This document shows, one piece after another, positions 29,016-37,754 of a DNA stretch of 64,000 nt. How positions within the stretch are numbered: position 1 is the stretch's first letter; each line of letters begins with the position of its first letter. Position numbers and translations under genes: made by a program. The notes under the pieces are model-generated. The model did no database searches. It was not told where the DNA came from and saw nothing but the letters and a program-made list of their open reading frames with translations. Location of the stretch: contig JAQVAV010000002.1 of NCBI GenBank assembly GCA_028690665.1, positions 124,001 through 188,000 on the forward strand, read 5' to 3'. Origin of the DNA: Paludibacter sp. (lineage in GTDB: Bacteria > Bacteroidota > Bacteroidia > Bacteroidales > Paludibacteraceae).

Positions 29016-30696
29016 TTTTAGTATATTTTTTTCTTCTGTTGTAATTAACAAAAAGAGATGTGATGAACAGCAAAAGTAGAGGACTTCCCAGAATAACTAC
29101 CTGCCACAATGTTTTTTCGTTACTAATTAATGATTTGTTGAGTAGTCGTAGTTTAAATGTTCTTGATCGTAATTGTAACCAGCCTTCTTCATCAGTAAGA
29201 TACAATACTGCATTCTGAATAAATTCCTTGTTCCCGAATTGTTGGTTCGTATATCTGTCTAATCCAAGCGGAATAGTAGTACTATCACTGGCAATCCCGG
29301 TTGTTTCATTTCTGATTATATCCCCGTCCGCTATTACTATCTGCCGTGTGTTGATGCTTTTTTTCATGAAAGGAAAAGCGGTCGTAATTTCTTGGGGTTT
29401 CAGTCTGTTTTGAAAACATGATTCAAAGATACCTTCAGCTAATATGGCTACAGGAATATATGATTGGTTGAAATAGTTTTTATCTTTCGGGTCGGGCATA
29501 TCTGCCAGATCAATAGTTGCCGGTACCGGAATAATATGCGTATTGTCGGATGTTGCAAGCAGTAGTGTCGATTTTACTTCCGGGTTCTTGCCGACCGATT
29601 CTATGGATGATGTAAACTGCCCCATTACTTCACTCACGTTTTTTGTAATAGGATGTTCGTATGATGTCAGAAGCAGAGGCGCGTAATACCATGGAGTTGG
29701 TTCGAATTGGGGTTGAGCATTCGCCGGAGCAATATTTACAGGAACCGACACGCATTGGACATCCTGTAATAAGTCCGGATTTATTCTGAATCCATATTTG
29801 AATAATTGATCTGAAAGGTTTAAATCTAGATCAATAACAGGAGAAGTCCCTGTTTTCGAGAGATTTTCGGCAGCTAATTTTACACCGTCAATCAGCCATA
29901 ATACACGCCCTCCGTTCATTATATATTGGTCAATGATATATTTGTCCGACTCGGAAAACGGTTTTGTGGGTTTGGCTATAATTACAGCCTGATAATTATT
30001 TAAAACGGTTGCATCATTGGATAATACCCCCCGGTCTATTTGAAAATAATGACTCAGGCTTTTGGTGATGTCATAAGTTTCGGCTTCTGTAAGTTCTCCC
30101 TGTCCTTCGAGGAATGCTATTTTTGAAATTTTGGTATTAAGAATTTGTCGTATTCCATCAGTAATTGCAAATTCTAAATTTTCAATAGATATATTCAAAT
30201 TTTCGTCTCCCGAATTTCCCCTTATGTTTTTAAGTAAGTTAACATAAACGGCTTTATTTTTATATTCTATTTTTAGCCATGGAAATACTATTTTTTGAAT
30301 GGATTTACCTTCTTTATCACGCTCGTAAATGGCTGTAGGGTTCATCCCCTGAGCTTCCAGTTCTGCATATTTTTGTTCTCTTGCTTCATTTGATGGAGCT
30401 TCAGAAGGATTTTTAAAAACAATACTAATTCCTTTGTTTGTATAAACAGACATCTCCTCCAACATATCCCGGGTGGCTTTTTTTAAATGCAGAAAACCCG
30501 GATTCAAATCTCCTGAAAGATAAACGGTCATGTTTAATTCGCTTTCTGTATTTTTTAATAATTTTTTTGTTTGGACTGAAATGCTGTACTTCTTTTCAGA
30601 GGTCAGATCTATTCTGAAAAAGAAAAATTGGGAAATAATTGCTAACGATAGCAGACCAATAATCAGAAATATGTTTATTTTATTGAGATGTTTCAT
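29008..30696 (-). CDS. gldG: GldG-like ABC-type transport/gliding auxiliary protein
   Basis: 562 residues. One span at the N-terminus (about 9-26), a long extracytoplasmic part and a last span near residues 530-550 before a basic tail. Hallmarks of GldG are the opening R-I-D-L-T-S-E-K-K-Y-S-I-S segment, TVYLSGDLNPGF, AFLEGQGEL and VLWLIDGV. GldG pairs with the GldF permease and GldA ATPase in gliding bacteria, but homologues occur in non-gliding Bacteroidales. No gldF stands next to it here; the upstream gene is a CotH-like lipoprotein 27 nt away. Its role in this organism is therefore open. Confidence 0.8.
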   Translation of the reverse strand: MKHLNKINIFLIIGLLSLAIISQFFFFRIDLTSEKKYSISVQTKKLLKNTESELNMTVYLSGDLNPGFLHLKKATRDMLEEMSVYTNKGISIVFKNPSEAPSNEAREQKYAELEAQGMNPTAIYERDKEGKSIQKIVFPWLKIEYKNKAVYVNLLKNIRGNSGDENLNISIENLEFAITDGIRQILNTKISKIAFLEGQGELTEAETYDITKSLSHYFQIDRGVLSNDATVLNNYQAVIIAKPTKPFSESDKYIIDQYIMNGGRVLWLIDGVKLAAENLSKTGTSPVIDLDLNLSDQLFKYGFRINPDLLQDVQCVSVPVNIAPANAQPQFEPTPWYYAPLLLTSYEHPITKNVSEVMGQFTSSIESVGKNPEVKSTLLLATSDNTHIIPVPATIDLADMPDPKDKNYFNQSYIPVAILAEGIFESCFQNRLKPQEITTAFPFMKKSINTRQIVIADGDIIRNETTGIASDSTTIPLGLDRYTNQQFGNKEFIQNAVLYLTDEEGWLQLRSRTFKLRLLNKSLISNEKTLWQVVILGSPLLLLFITSLFVNYNRRKKYTKIN

Positions 30697-30723
30697 GACT
30701 TTATTTTGTCGATAATAAAAAAA

Positions 30724-32127
30724 TTACTGAGGCAAATTTGCCGCTCTGATTTTGAAAAAATTATTGTTCGTATCAATTAATCTGTAAAATCCGCAATTGC
30801 CCCAGCTTGCAGGTTGGTCAATCAGAGACATGTCTTCCCCTGTGTCGTTTTCAATATAGTCTTTTATCCTGTTTTGCCAGTTTTGAATACGATTAATACT
30901 ATTGTCTATGTAAAAATAATCATTGTTACTATCTGCAAGTTCATGCAGATAGGATTTGTAAAGCTCCCCATATTCGGAAATACTGATTATTTTTTTTACC
31001 AATGGGTAAGAACTTTTTCCCCAGTTCATTAAATCCTGTCGGCCTGCATCAGCAACTAAAAGCGATGTGCCTAAAGTGTTGTCGTAATCGTAGGGAATGA
31101 AAAAGAATTTTCCATCGGAATTGAAGTAAAAGTAATAATTATTTTTATTCACCCAGTAATCATCCCACATGCCACACATTACGTTAACAGCGTAGGTTTT
31201 TAGAAATAATTCAATGTCGGTTTTTGAACTGATCCACGTTTTGAAATCTTCGCCGGTTTTATTATTCAGATTTGTTATGAATTCAGCAAGTTGAGCCTTG
31301 GCCAAAGTCAGATCTTTCGGGTTGTTCTTCAGATCATAAACAGGGATGTAAGTGGATGTCAATGTTATGTTTTCAAGTCCCATGTTATTTAGATCGGCGC
31401 TTTTCAAATCGGCCCCCCACGATGCTTTCCATAGAAATCCGTTTGAATCTTTAAAATGATTTTTCCGGCTTTTAAGAAAGTCATCGCCAATGGGTTCAAG
31501 CAATTCGTAAACACCAAAATAAGCCGGCTTCTCATCTTCTTCGATTTTAATATAAAGTTTACAGTAGCCTGATCTCGGCGCCGTCCATACTCCGAATTTT
31601 CTGAACAAATCATAGCAATAAACTTCTCTTGCATACATACTGTCATCTTTAAACCATTTCAGATTTATTTTTTCAAGGCCGGACAGTTTTCTGCCTTTAA
31701 TAAATTTATTAAACTTTACGGCAAAACTGGCATGATGCCAATCCGGCGATGCGGAGTTATGTGTTTCTTTCGAATTTCCTTCAGGTCTGCGACGACTGGT
31801 GTTGCCCCGGAGTTTAAAACCAGCACTGTCATACCGAAGAACGTTTCCATTTTTGATATATGTGAAATTACATACAACATATTCTTCATTGTGTGAATTT
31901 TGGTTGTAATAATTAAGGAGTTTATTCCATTCTTCGGTCGAGACCATGATTGTCAGTTCTGGGAAATCATTGACGTTGTAAATATAATCAATGCCGGAGG
32001 ATGTTGTGTCGGAAGCAAGTGTGTCTGTAGGGGTTGTGTTATTGTCGTTCGAATCTATAACCGGATTAATTTCACTGTTGCAGGCATACAATAAAAGAAG
32101 TATCATAAATACCGGAAAACGTTTCAT
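30724..32127 (-). CDS. CotH kinase-like surface lipoprotein
   Basis: 467 residues with a lipobox (LLLYAC, lipid Cys near residue 16), then a Ser/Thr/Asp-rich linker. The body fits the CotH family: KLRGNTSRRRP-like RGN motif near residue 105, FGVYELLEPI, and FFIPYDYDNTLG near residue 340. CotH proteins have an atypical protein-kinase fold; in Bacillus CotH phosphorylates coat proteins. Bacteroidota versions are surface lipoproteins of unknown target. It probably forms an operon with gldG. Confidence 0.75.
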   Translation of the reverse strand: MKRFPVFMILLLLYACNSEINPVIDSNDNNTTPTDTLASDTTSSGIDYIYNVNDFPELTIMVSTEEWNKLLNYYNQNSHNEEYVVCNFTYIKNGNVLRYDSAGFKLRGNTSRRRPEGNSKETHNSASPDWHHASFAVKFNKFIKGRKLSGLEKINLKWFKDDSMYAREVYCYDLFRKFGVWTAPRSGYCKLYIKIEEDEKPAYFGVYELLEPIGDDFLKSRKNHFKDSNGFLWKASWGADLKSADLNNMGLENITLTSTYIPVYDLKNNPKDLTLAKAQLAEFITNLNNKTGEDFKTWISSKTDIELFLKTYAVNVMCGMWDDYWVNKNNYYFYFNSDGKFFFIPYDYDNTLGTSLLVADAGRQDLMNWGKSSYPLVKKIISISEYGELYKSYLHELADSNNDYFYIDNSINRIQNWQNRIKDYIENDTGEDMSLIDQPASWGNCGFYRLIDTNNNFFKIRAANLPQ

Positions 32128-32442
32128 TTGCTTGTTGGGTTCTATATAGATTTATGCAAAGATAAATAAATTAGAGAAATGATTACCTGTGAATTAATCA
32201 TAAAAACGAAGTCGTTTTAAATGAATATTAAAGTGAACTTAAAAAATATTATTTATCTGTTATGAGCGCAAGGTATCTTGAAAGGGTAAATATATTTTAT
32301 TATCTTTGCTTTCTCATGAAGGAAGGCTTATTTCATTTTTTTATTGTTGATTATTAATTGTTTAGTTGAATTTGTCTTCCCGTGTGCAGAGTTGGCTGTT
32401 TATTTTTTTATTACACATTACACATTGGAAAATTTCTAAATT
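32128..32442. other. 315-bp divergent intergenic region before parA
   Basis: Between the CotH-like gene (minus) and parA (plus). It contains the parA promoter candidate at 32278-32308 and a leader of about 125 nt. No parS-like palindrome was recognised here. Confidence 0.5.
32278..32308 (+). promoter_or_regulatory. Candidate promoter of parA-parB
   Basis: TTG at 32278-32280, a 20-nt spacer, and TATCTTTG at 32301-32308: a near-perfect Bacteroidetes promoter. Confidence 0.65.
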
Positions 32443-33204
32443 ATGGGAAAAATAATTTCGTTGGCCAATCAAAAAGGAGGGGTTGGAAAAACAACAACAG
32501 CAATCAATCTGGCAGCTTCGTTAGCTACGCTCGGAAAGAAAGTTTTGTTGGTTGATGCAGATCCTCAGGCCAATGCATCTTCCGGATTGGGAATCGATAT
32601 ACGCACATTACAATTTACTATATACGAATGTTTGATAGATGGGGTTGCCCCCCAACAGGCCATTCAACCTACTGAAATTGAAAATTTGTATGTTTTACCT
32701 TCTCACATCGATTTAGTTGGGGCTGAAATCGAAATGTTGAATATGGATAATCGCGAAAGGGTGATGCGTGGACTACTCGTTTCACTTAAAACTGAATACG
32801 ATTATATTCTGGTTGACTGCTCTCCTTCGCTTGGGCTAATTACAGTAAATGCGTTAACAGCCTCTGATTCTGTGATTATACCTGTTCAGTGTGAATATTT
32901 TGCACTTGAGGGAATTAGTAAACTGTTGAATACAATAAAAATTATTAAAAGTAAACTGAATCCTGGACTCGAAATAGAAGGGTTCCTGCTTACAATGTTC
33001 GACAATCGGTTGCGTCTGGCAAATCAGGTTTATGCTGAAGTGAAGAAGCATTTTGAAGGAATGGTGTTCGATGCAGTTATTACCCGCAATGTTAGATTAA
33101 GTGAAGCTCCTTCACACGGACGTCCCGTGTTGTTATACGATCCGGATTCGAAAGGAACTGCAAATTACATGGAGCTTGCAAATGAATTGATAGCAAAAGG
33201 GTAA
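32443..33204 (+). CDS. parA: Chromosome-partitioning ATPase ParA (Soj)
   Basis: 253 residues. The deviant Walker A motif K-G-G-V-G-K-T-T is at about 11-18, VDADPQANAS is the Walker A' region, and DYILVDCSPSLGL the Walker B region. ParA works with ParB to separate replication origins. parB follows 62 nt later. Length and context are those of the chromosomal copy, not a plasmid one. Confidence 0.95.
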   Translation: MGKIISLANQKGGVGKTTTAINLAASLATLGKKVLLVDADPQANASSGLGIDIRTLQFTIYECLIDGVAPQQAIQPTEIENLYVLPSHIDLVGAEIEMLNMDNRERVMRGLLVSLKTEYDYILVDCSPSLGLITVNALTASDSVIIPVQCEYFALEGISKLLNTIKIIKSKLNPGLEIEGFLLTMFDNRLRLANQVYAEVKKHFEGMVFDAVITRNVRLSEAPSHGRPVLLYDPDSKGTANYMELANELIAKG

Positions 33205-33266
33205 GAGTTCTATCGTTTGCATTTGATAAAGTCGGATTGTTTCGGCAGTAAAAAGATAAAAGAAAT

Positions 33267-34148
33267 ATGGCTAAAAATATAACAGGGCTCGGGCGCGGTT
33301 TAGGCGCCCTTATTGATACTGACAATATTAGTACTGGAGGTTCATCTTCAATTAATGAAGTGGAAATAGATTTGATTTATCCGAATCCAAACCAACCTCG
33401 CACACATTTCGATGAAGAAGCGCTTGATGAACTGGCAACTTCTATCCGGGAGCTTGGAGTGATTTCTCCCATCACTTTGCGTAAAAATGATAATGGTACT
33501 TATTTGATTATAGCCGGAGAAAGACGTTACCGGGCAGCTAAGCTTGTTGGTCTTCAAACTGTACCGGCTTATGTGAAAACAGCTGCTGACGAGCAGGTCA
33601 TGGAGATGGCCCTGATTGAGAATATACAGCGTGAGGATTTGAATGCTATTGAAATCGCGCTGACTTTTTACCGGTTGATGGAAGAATATAAACTTACCCA
33701 GGAACGGTTGAGTGAAAGAGTAGGGAAGAAACGTACAACGGTGGCTAACTACCTGAGATTGTTACGTTTGCCTGCCGAAATTCAAATGGGTATTAAAGAC
33801 CACAAAATAGACATGGGACATGCACGGGCAATCCTTGGAGTAAATGATCCTGCTGCCCAACTGCATTTGTATGAGTCTATTCTCAAATATGGATATTCCG
33901 TTCGGAAAGTAGAAGAATTAGTGCGTTTATATACTGAAACCGGAAGTTTTGATGTAAAACCAGCTGAAAAAACGCCAAAAAAAGTCACCGAGTTAAAGGA
34001 ATATGATGAAATCAAAACACGTTTGACAGATTTATTTACTGCAAAAGTTCAATTGTCGGTTAATCCGGATGGAAAAGGAAAAATTTCCATTCCGTTTAAA
34101 AATGATGATGATTTGGCAAGAGTTCTTGAACTTTTCGATAAAATTTAA
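33267..34148 (+). CDS. parB: Chromosome-partitioning protein ParB (Spo0J)
   Basis: 293 residues. It opens with the typical GLGRGLGALI stretch. The CTPase/ParB box has PNPNQPR and GERRYRAAK; ENIQREDLN and a helix-turn-helix (RVGKKRTTVANYLRLLRLP) for parS binding follow, then a C-terminal dimer domain. It overlaps nothing, and the DUF5683 gene starts 13 nt downstream. Confidence 0.95.
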   Translation: MAKNITGLGRGLGALIDTDNISTGGSSSINEVEIDLIYPNPNQPRTHFDEEALDELATSIRELGVISPITLRKNDNGTYLIIAGERRYRAAKLVGLQTVPAYVKTAADEQVMEMALIENIQREDLNAIEIALTFYRLMEEYKLTQERLSERVGKKRTTVANYLRLLRLPAEIQMGIKDHKIDMGHARAILGVNDPAAQLHLYESILKYGYSVRKVEELVRLYTETGSFDVKPAEKTPKKVTELKEYDEIKTRLTDLFTAKVQLSVNPDGKGKISIPFKNDDDLARVLELFDKI

Positions 34149-34161
34149 TACTGTTTGCTGT

Positions 34162-34857
34162 TTGAAAAAAATATTTAAGATATTATTCGTTTTTTTGATT
34201 ATAACGACTTTTGGAAAAGCTCAAAATCTCGATAGCCTGAGGGTTGATAGTATAAAATCTGCCGGAGAAGAGGTATTGCATAAAGCCGAAATGATACAGG
34301 ATGATTTTATTGAACCTGGAACCATAATCAAAAAAGATAGTGTACGGAACAAAAAAGCATTTAAACCGGATCCGGTAAAAGTGGTTTGGATGGGAGCGAT
34401 TATTCCTGGCTACGGACAAATTTTGAACCGCAGTTACTGGAAATTACCTCTTGTTTATGCTGGTTTTATTGGTTGTGCTTATGCAATAAACTGGAATGCA
34501 AGGCGTTATACCACATATAAACAGGCCTATCTTGATATCTCTGATAATGATGATACGACAGCCAGCTACCTTGATTTGATTCCCAAAGGCTATACAATTG
34601 CTGATTATGGTGGAACATCGACTTTCCAGTCGAATCTGCAGTCGGCGTATGAAAATTACAGGAGATATCGCGATTTAAGTATTATTGCTTCGGTGGCTTA
34701 TTATGCCGTTGTTTTAGTTGAAGCTTATGTCGATGCGCAGTTATTCGATTTCGATATTTCATCGGACTTATCTTTACATGTTCGTCCGGCTTTGTTAGAC
34801 AATAAGTACAGTTATACTAAAACCCCTGGTGTTCAGTTTAGTTTAAATTTAAAGTAA
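34162..34857 (+). CDS. DUF5683 membrane protein
   Basis: The start is placed at TTG 34162, which opens a signal-like sequence (KKIFKILFVFLIITTFGKAQ) directly after parB; upstream in-frame starts would run far into parB. The product has 231 residues. The conserved core is W-M-G-A-I-I-P-G-Y-G-Q near residue 78, with two or three membrane spans after it. This family follows parB in many Bacteroidota. Function unknown; an envelope role is inferred from the signal and the lytic transglycosylase gene that follows. Confidence 0.8.
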   Translation: MKKIFKILFVFLIITTFGKAQNLDSLRVDSIKSAGEEVLHKAEMIQDDFIEPGTIIKKDSVRNKKAFKPDPVKVVWMGAIIPGYGQILNRSYWKLPLVYAGFIGCAYAINWNARRYTTYKQAYLDISDNDDTTASYLDLIPKGYTIADYGGTSTFQSNLQSAYENYRRYRDLSIIASVAYYAVVLVEAYVDAQLFDFDISSDLSLHVRPALLDNKYSYTKTPGVQFSLNLK

Positions 34858-34886
34858 TTACTAGAAAAATAGGATTTTGATAAATA

Positions 34887-36176
34887 ATGAATTTTAGAGT
34901 ATATTTTATATCCCTAATAATATTTTCGTTTTCGATCAATGCTTTTGCTCAGGAAGATGATAATAATTCTATAGAATCAATTGATGTGCCGGGAGACACA
35001 GCAGTGGCCGATACAAGTTTAAATGTCCCCTTGGATGTGGATAATACACTGGATTATCTGTTACGTTCGTGGAAGATTGAAAAACGAGCTATGATTTCTG
35101 AATGCGATTCCAGCACAGTTCCGCTTAATATCCCTGACTCTGTTTATATAGATCGCCTGTCAAGAATGCCTTGCTTGATGGAGATGCCTTATAATAAAGC
35201 GGTTCGTTCTTTTATTGAATTATATACTGTGAGAAAACGCCGGCAACTGGAATTTATGATGGGGATGAGTGATTATTATTTCCCTATTTTTGAACAGGTG
35301 CTTGGTGCAAATAATCTTCCACTTGAGCTGAAATATCTTCCGATCATCGAATCAGCTCTGAATCCGAGGGTTATTTCTCGTATGGGAGCTGCCGGACTTT
35401 GGCAATTTATGATTGGAACGGGGAAAATGTACGGATTGGAAATAAATTCTCTGGTAGATGAAAGAATGGATCCTGTGAAAGCGACACAGGCAGCGGCTAA
35501 ATTTTTGAATGATTTATATTCTATTTATGGGGATTGGAATTTGGTTATTGCAGCTTATAACTGTGGTCCTGGTAATGTAAATAAAGCGATCCGACGTTCG
35601 GGCGGTAAGCGTGATTATTGGGCTATTTATCCATATCTACCTGCAGAAACGAGAGGTTACGTCCCAATTTTTATTGCTGCAAATTATGCAATACATTATG
35701 CAACCAAGCATAATTTGTGCAAGGCAAAGGTAGAGATGCCTGTGCTTACCGATACCATTATGGTACATGAAAGAATTCACCTGAGACAGGTTGCCGATGT
35801 TCTTGAAATGCCGATTGAAGAAGTGCGCTTGTTGAATCCTCAATACAGGAGGGATATTATTCCCGGGAATATTCATCCCTATTCTTTGTGCTTGCCTCTG
35901 ACTTATGCTAATAATTTTATTGATAATTATAAAGATATTGTAGCATATAAAGCTGATTCTCTGATTAATAACCGGAGAAGTGAAATTGAAATTGCCTTGA
36001 AAACTCCCGCTGCACCCGGAGGTTCCGGGAGGGTTATTTATTATAAAGTTAAAAAGGGAGAGACTTTAAGTCATGTTGCCATAAAATATGGAGTTTCTAT
36101 AACGAAACTTAAAAAATGGAATAATTTGAAAAGTTCGAAAATCAGGATTGGACAAAGGCTGAAAATTATAAAATAA
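34887..36176 (+). CDS. mltD: Membrane-bound lytic murein transglycosylase with LysM (MltD-like)
   Basis: 429 residues with a signal peptide (about 1-21, NAFAQ). The SLT domain spans about 140-265 with catalytic E155 in PIIESALNP, then GAAGLWQFM and AAYNCGPGNV. A weak LysM-like stretch follows near residue 300, and a clear LysM closes the protein (YYKVKKGETLSHVAIKYGVS). It cuts the glycan strands of peptidoglycan without water, forming anhydro ends. Third gene of the par cluster. Confidence 0.9.
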   Translation: MNFRVYFISLIIFSFSINAFAQEDDNNSIESIDVPGDTAVADTSLNVPLDVDNTLDYLLRSWKIEKRAMISECDSSTVPLNIPDSVYIDRLSRMPCLMEMPYNKAVRSFIELYTVRKRRQLEFMMGMSDYYFPIFEQVLGANNLPLELKYLPIIESALNPRVISRMGAAGLWQFMIGTGKMYGLEINSLVDERMDPVKATQAAAKFLNDLYSIYGDWNLVIAAYNCGPGNVNKAIRRSGGKRDYWAIYPYLPAETRGYVPIFIAANYAIHYATKHNLCKAKVEMPVLTDTIMVHERIHLRQVADVLEMPIEEVRLLNPQYRRDIIPGNIHPYSLCLPLTYANNFIDNYKDIVAYKADSLINNRRSEIEIALKTPAAPGGSGRVIYYKVKKGETLSHVAIKYGVSITKLKKWNNLKSSKIRIGQRLKIIK

Positions 36177-36196
36177 TTACTTTTTTTTAGTGGCTT

Positions 36197-36517
36197 ATGG
36201 ATAAGATTTATTATTCAATATCAGAAGTGTCCGAAATGCTTCAGCTTTCCCAATCCAATTTGCGTTTTTGGGAAAAAGAATTTAAGCAGCTGAAGCCCCA
36301 GCGGAACAATAAAGGAACCCGATTTTATTCGAATGATGATATTGCCACGATTAAAAAAATAATGTTTTTGGTTGAAGATCAGAAACTAACACTTGATGGA
36401 GCAAAGAAACGTCTTGGACAAAGAAGAGACGCTGTTGAAAAACAGCAAATTATATCTGAAAAATTAAAAAACATCAGAGAGGAACTTAAGGGCATTGCTA
36501 AAGCGCTTGATATTTGA
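36197..36517 (+). CDS. MerR-family transcriptional regulator
   Basis: 106 residues. The N-terminal helix-turn-helix (YYSISEVSEMLQLSQSNLRFWE) and the wing region (RFYSNDDIATI) are typical of small MerR proteins of Bacteroidota; a short coiled-coil follows. No metal-binding cysteines are present. It starts 20 nt after mltD and may be co-transcribed. Target unknown. Confidence 0.85.
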   Translation: MDKIYYSISEVSEMLQLSQSNLRFWEKEFKQLKPQRNNKGTRFYSNDDIATIKKIMFLVEDQKLTLDGAKKRLGQRRDAVEKQQIISEKLKNIREELKGIAKALDI

Positions 36518-36681
36518 AAAAGTTGATAATGGATAACATAAATTGTTGATAATGTGGTAATATCGCAAATTTGTATAAATCTGTGTTTAAAACAAACACT
36601 TATTGAACACCCTCATCTTGACTTCTCTGTTTCATGGGGCCTTTGCTACGATTGGCTCTTTATTCTAAAAAACTCAAATAC

Positions 36682-37740
36682 ATGAAAAAAATAGTTTTTA
36701 CATTTTTGGGGCTGTTTTTTTTACTGCCTTTCCAAATTCAGGCAACAAAAAGGCCTCAAAATGTTGTTATAATGATTGGCGACGGAATGGGACTGGCCCA
36801 AATTTATGCAGGTATGGTAGTGAATGGCAATCACTTGCAATTTGAACGATTTAAATCTATAGGCTTCTCCAAAACATATTCAGCTAATAATTTTACTACA
36901 GATTCGGGAGCAGGCGGGACGGCTATAGCCTGCGGAGTGAAAACCAATAATTACATGATTGGGATGAATCCTGACTCAACCAAAGCCGAATCAATTCTTG
37001 AAGTTGCAAAAAAACACAAATTATCGACGGGAGTTGTTGTCGCTTGTGCGTTAACCCATGCAACTCCTGCCGATTTTATAGCTCACCAGCCCAATCGTAA
37101 TATGTATGAGGAAATTGCGGCAGATTATCTGAACTCGGGTGTCGATGTTGCAATCGGGGGCGGGCGTAAGTATTTTGAAGAAAGAAACGATGACCGCAAT
37201 ATTACGGCGGAATTAAAATCGAAGGGATATAAAATTGCAAGTTCTCTTGATGAAGTAAAAAATCAGCAAGACGGAAAAGTGATTGGCCTGCTTTACGAAG
37301 ATCAGGTGCCTGCCGTGCCTGCCCGTGGAAAAATGCTTCCCGAGTCTGCTGTCGCTGCCCTCAATATTCTGGATAATAATAAAAAAGGATTTGTCCTTAT
37401 GGTTGAAGGATCGCAGATTGATTGGGCCTGCCACGATAACAATGCCGAACAGCTGACTAAAGAGATGTTGGATTTTGACGAAACAGTTGGTAAAGTGCTT
37501 GATTATGCTCAGGTACATAAAAATACCCTTGTAATTGTTACCGCCGACCATGAAACCGGTGGTTTGACCATGCCGGGCGGAGATATGAAAAGGGGGACTT
37601 TTAATGCGGTTTTTTCCATAAAAGGACATTCTGGAGTTTTAGTCCCGGTTTTTACCTTTGGTCCCGGCGCTGACGAATTTCAGGGATTTATGGAAAATTC
37701 TTCTTTCAAGACGAAAATTGAGAAACTGCTGAAATTTTGA
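36682..37740 (+). CDS. Periplasmic alkaline phosphatase
   Basis: The ATG at 36682 opens a good signal peptide (MKKIVFTFLGLFFLLPFQIQA); an earlier in-frame start at 36634 lacks this. The product has 352 residues. Metal site I begins with MIGDGMG; the catalytic serine is S75 in TTDSGAGGTA; ALTHATPADF, E-G-S-Q-I-D-W and TADHETGG supply the remaining zinc and magnesium ligands. It is somewhat shorter than E. coli PhoA. It releases phosphate from organic esters in the periplasm. Convergent with topB, 14 nt apart. Confidence 0.88.
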   Translation: MKKIVFTFLGLFFLLPFQIQATKRPQNVVIMIGDGMGLAQIYAGMVVNGNHLQFERFKSIGFSKTYSANNFTTDSGAGGTAIACGVKTNNYMIGMNPDSTKAESILEVAKKHKLSTGVVVACALTHATPADFIAHQPNRNMYEEIAADYLNSGVDVAIGGGRKYFEERNDDRNITAELKSKGYKIASSLDEVKNQQDGKVIGLLYEDQVPAVPARGKMLPESAVAALNILDNNKKGFVLMVEGSQIDWACHDNNAEQLTKEMLDFDETVGKVLDYAQVHKNTLVIVTADHETGGLTMPGGDMKRGTFNAVFSIKGHSGVLVPVFTFGPGADEFQGFMENSSFKTKIEKLLKF

Positions 37741-37754
37741 TTCTCAAAATGAAA

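Noticed and set aside
34069-34161. Upstream start for the DUF5683 gene inside parB
   Set aside because: It would place 31 unrelated residues before a good signal sequence and overlap parB by 80 nt; the TTG at 34162 gives the family-typical start.
32128-34200. parS site near parA/parB
   Set aside because: I looked for a TGTTTCACGTGAAACA-like palindrome around the par genes and did not recognise one.
36634-36681. Upstream start of the alkaline phosphatase
   Set aside because: The extra 16 residues come before a standard signal peptide that begins at 36682.
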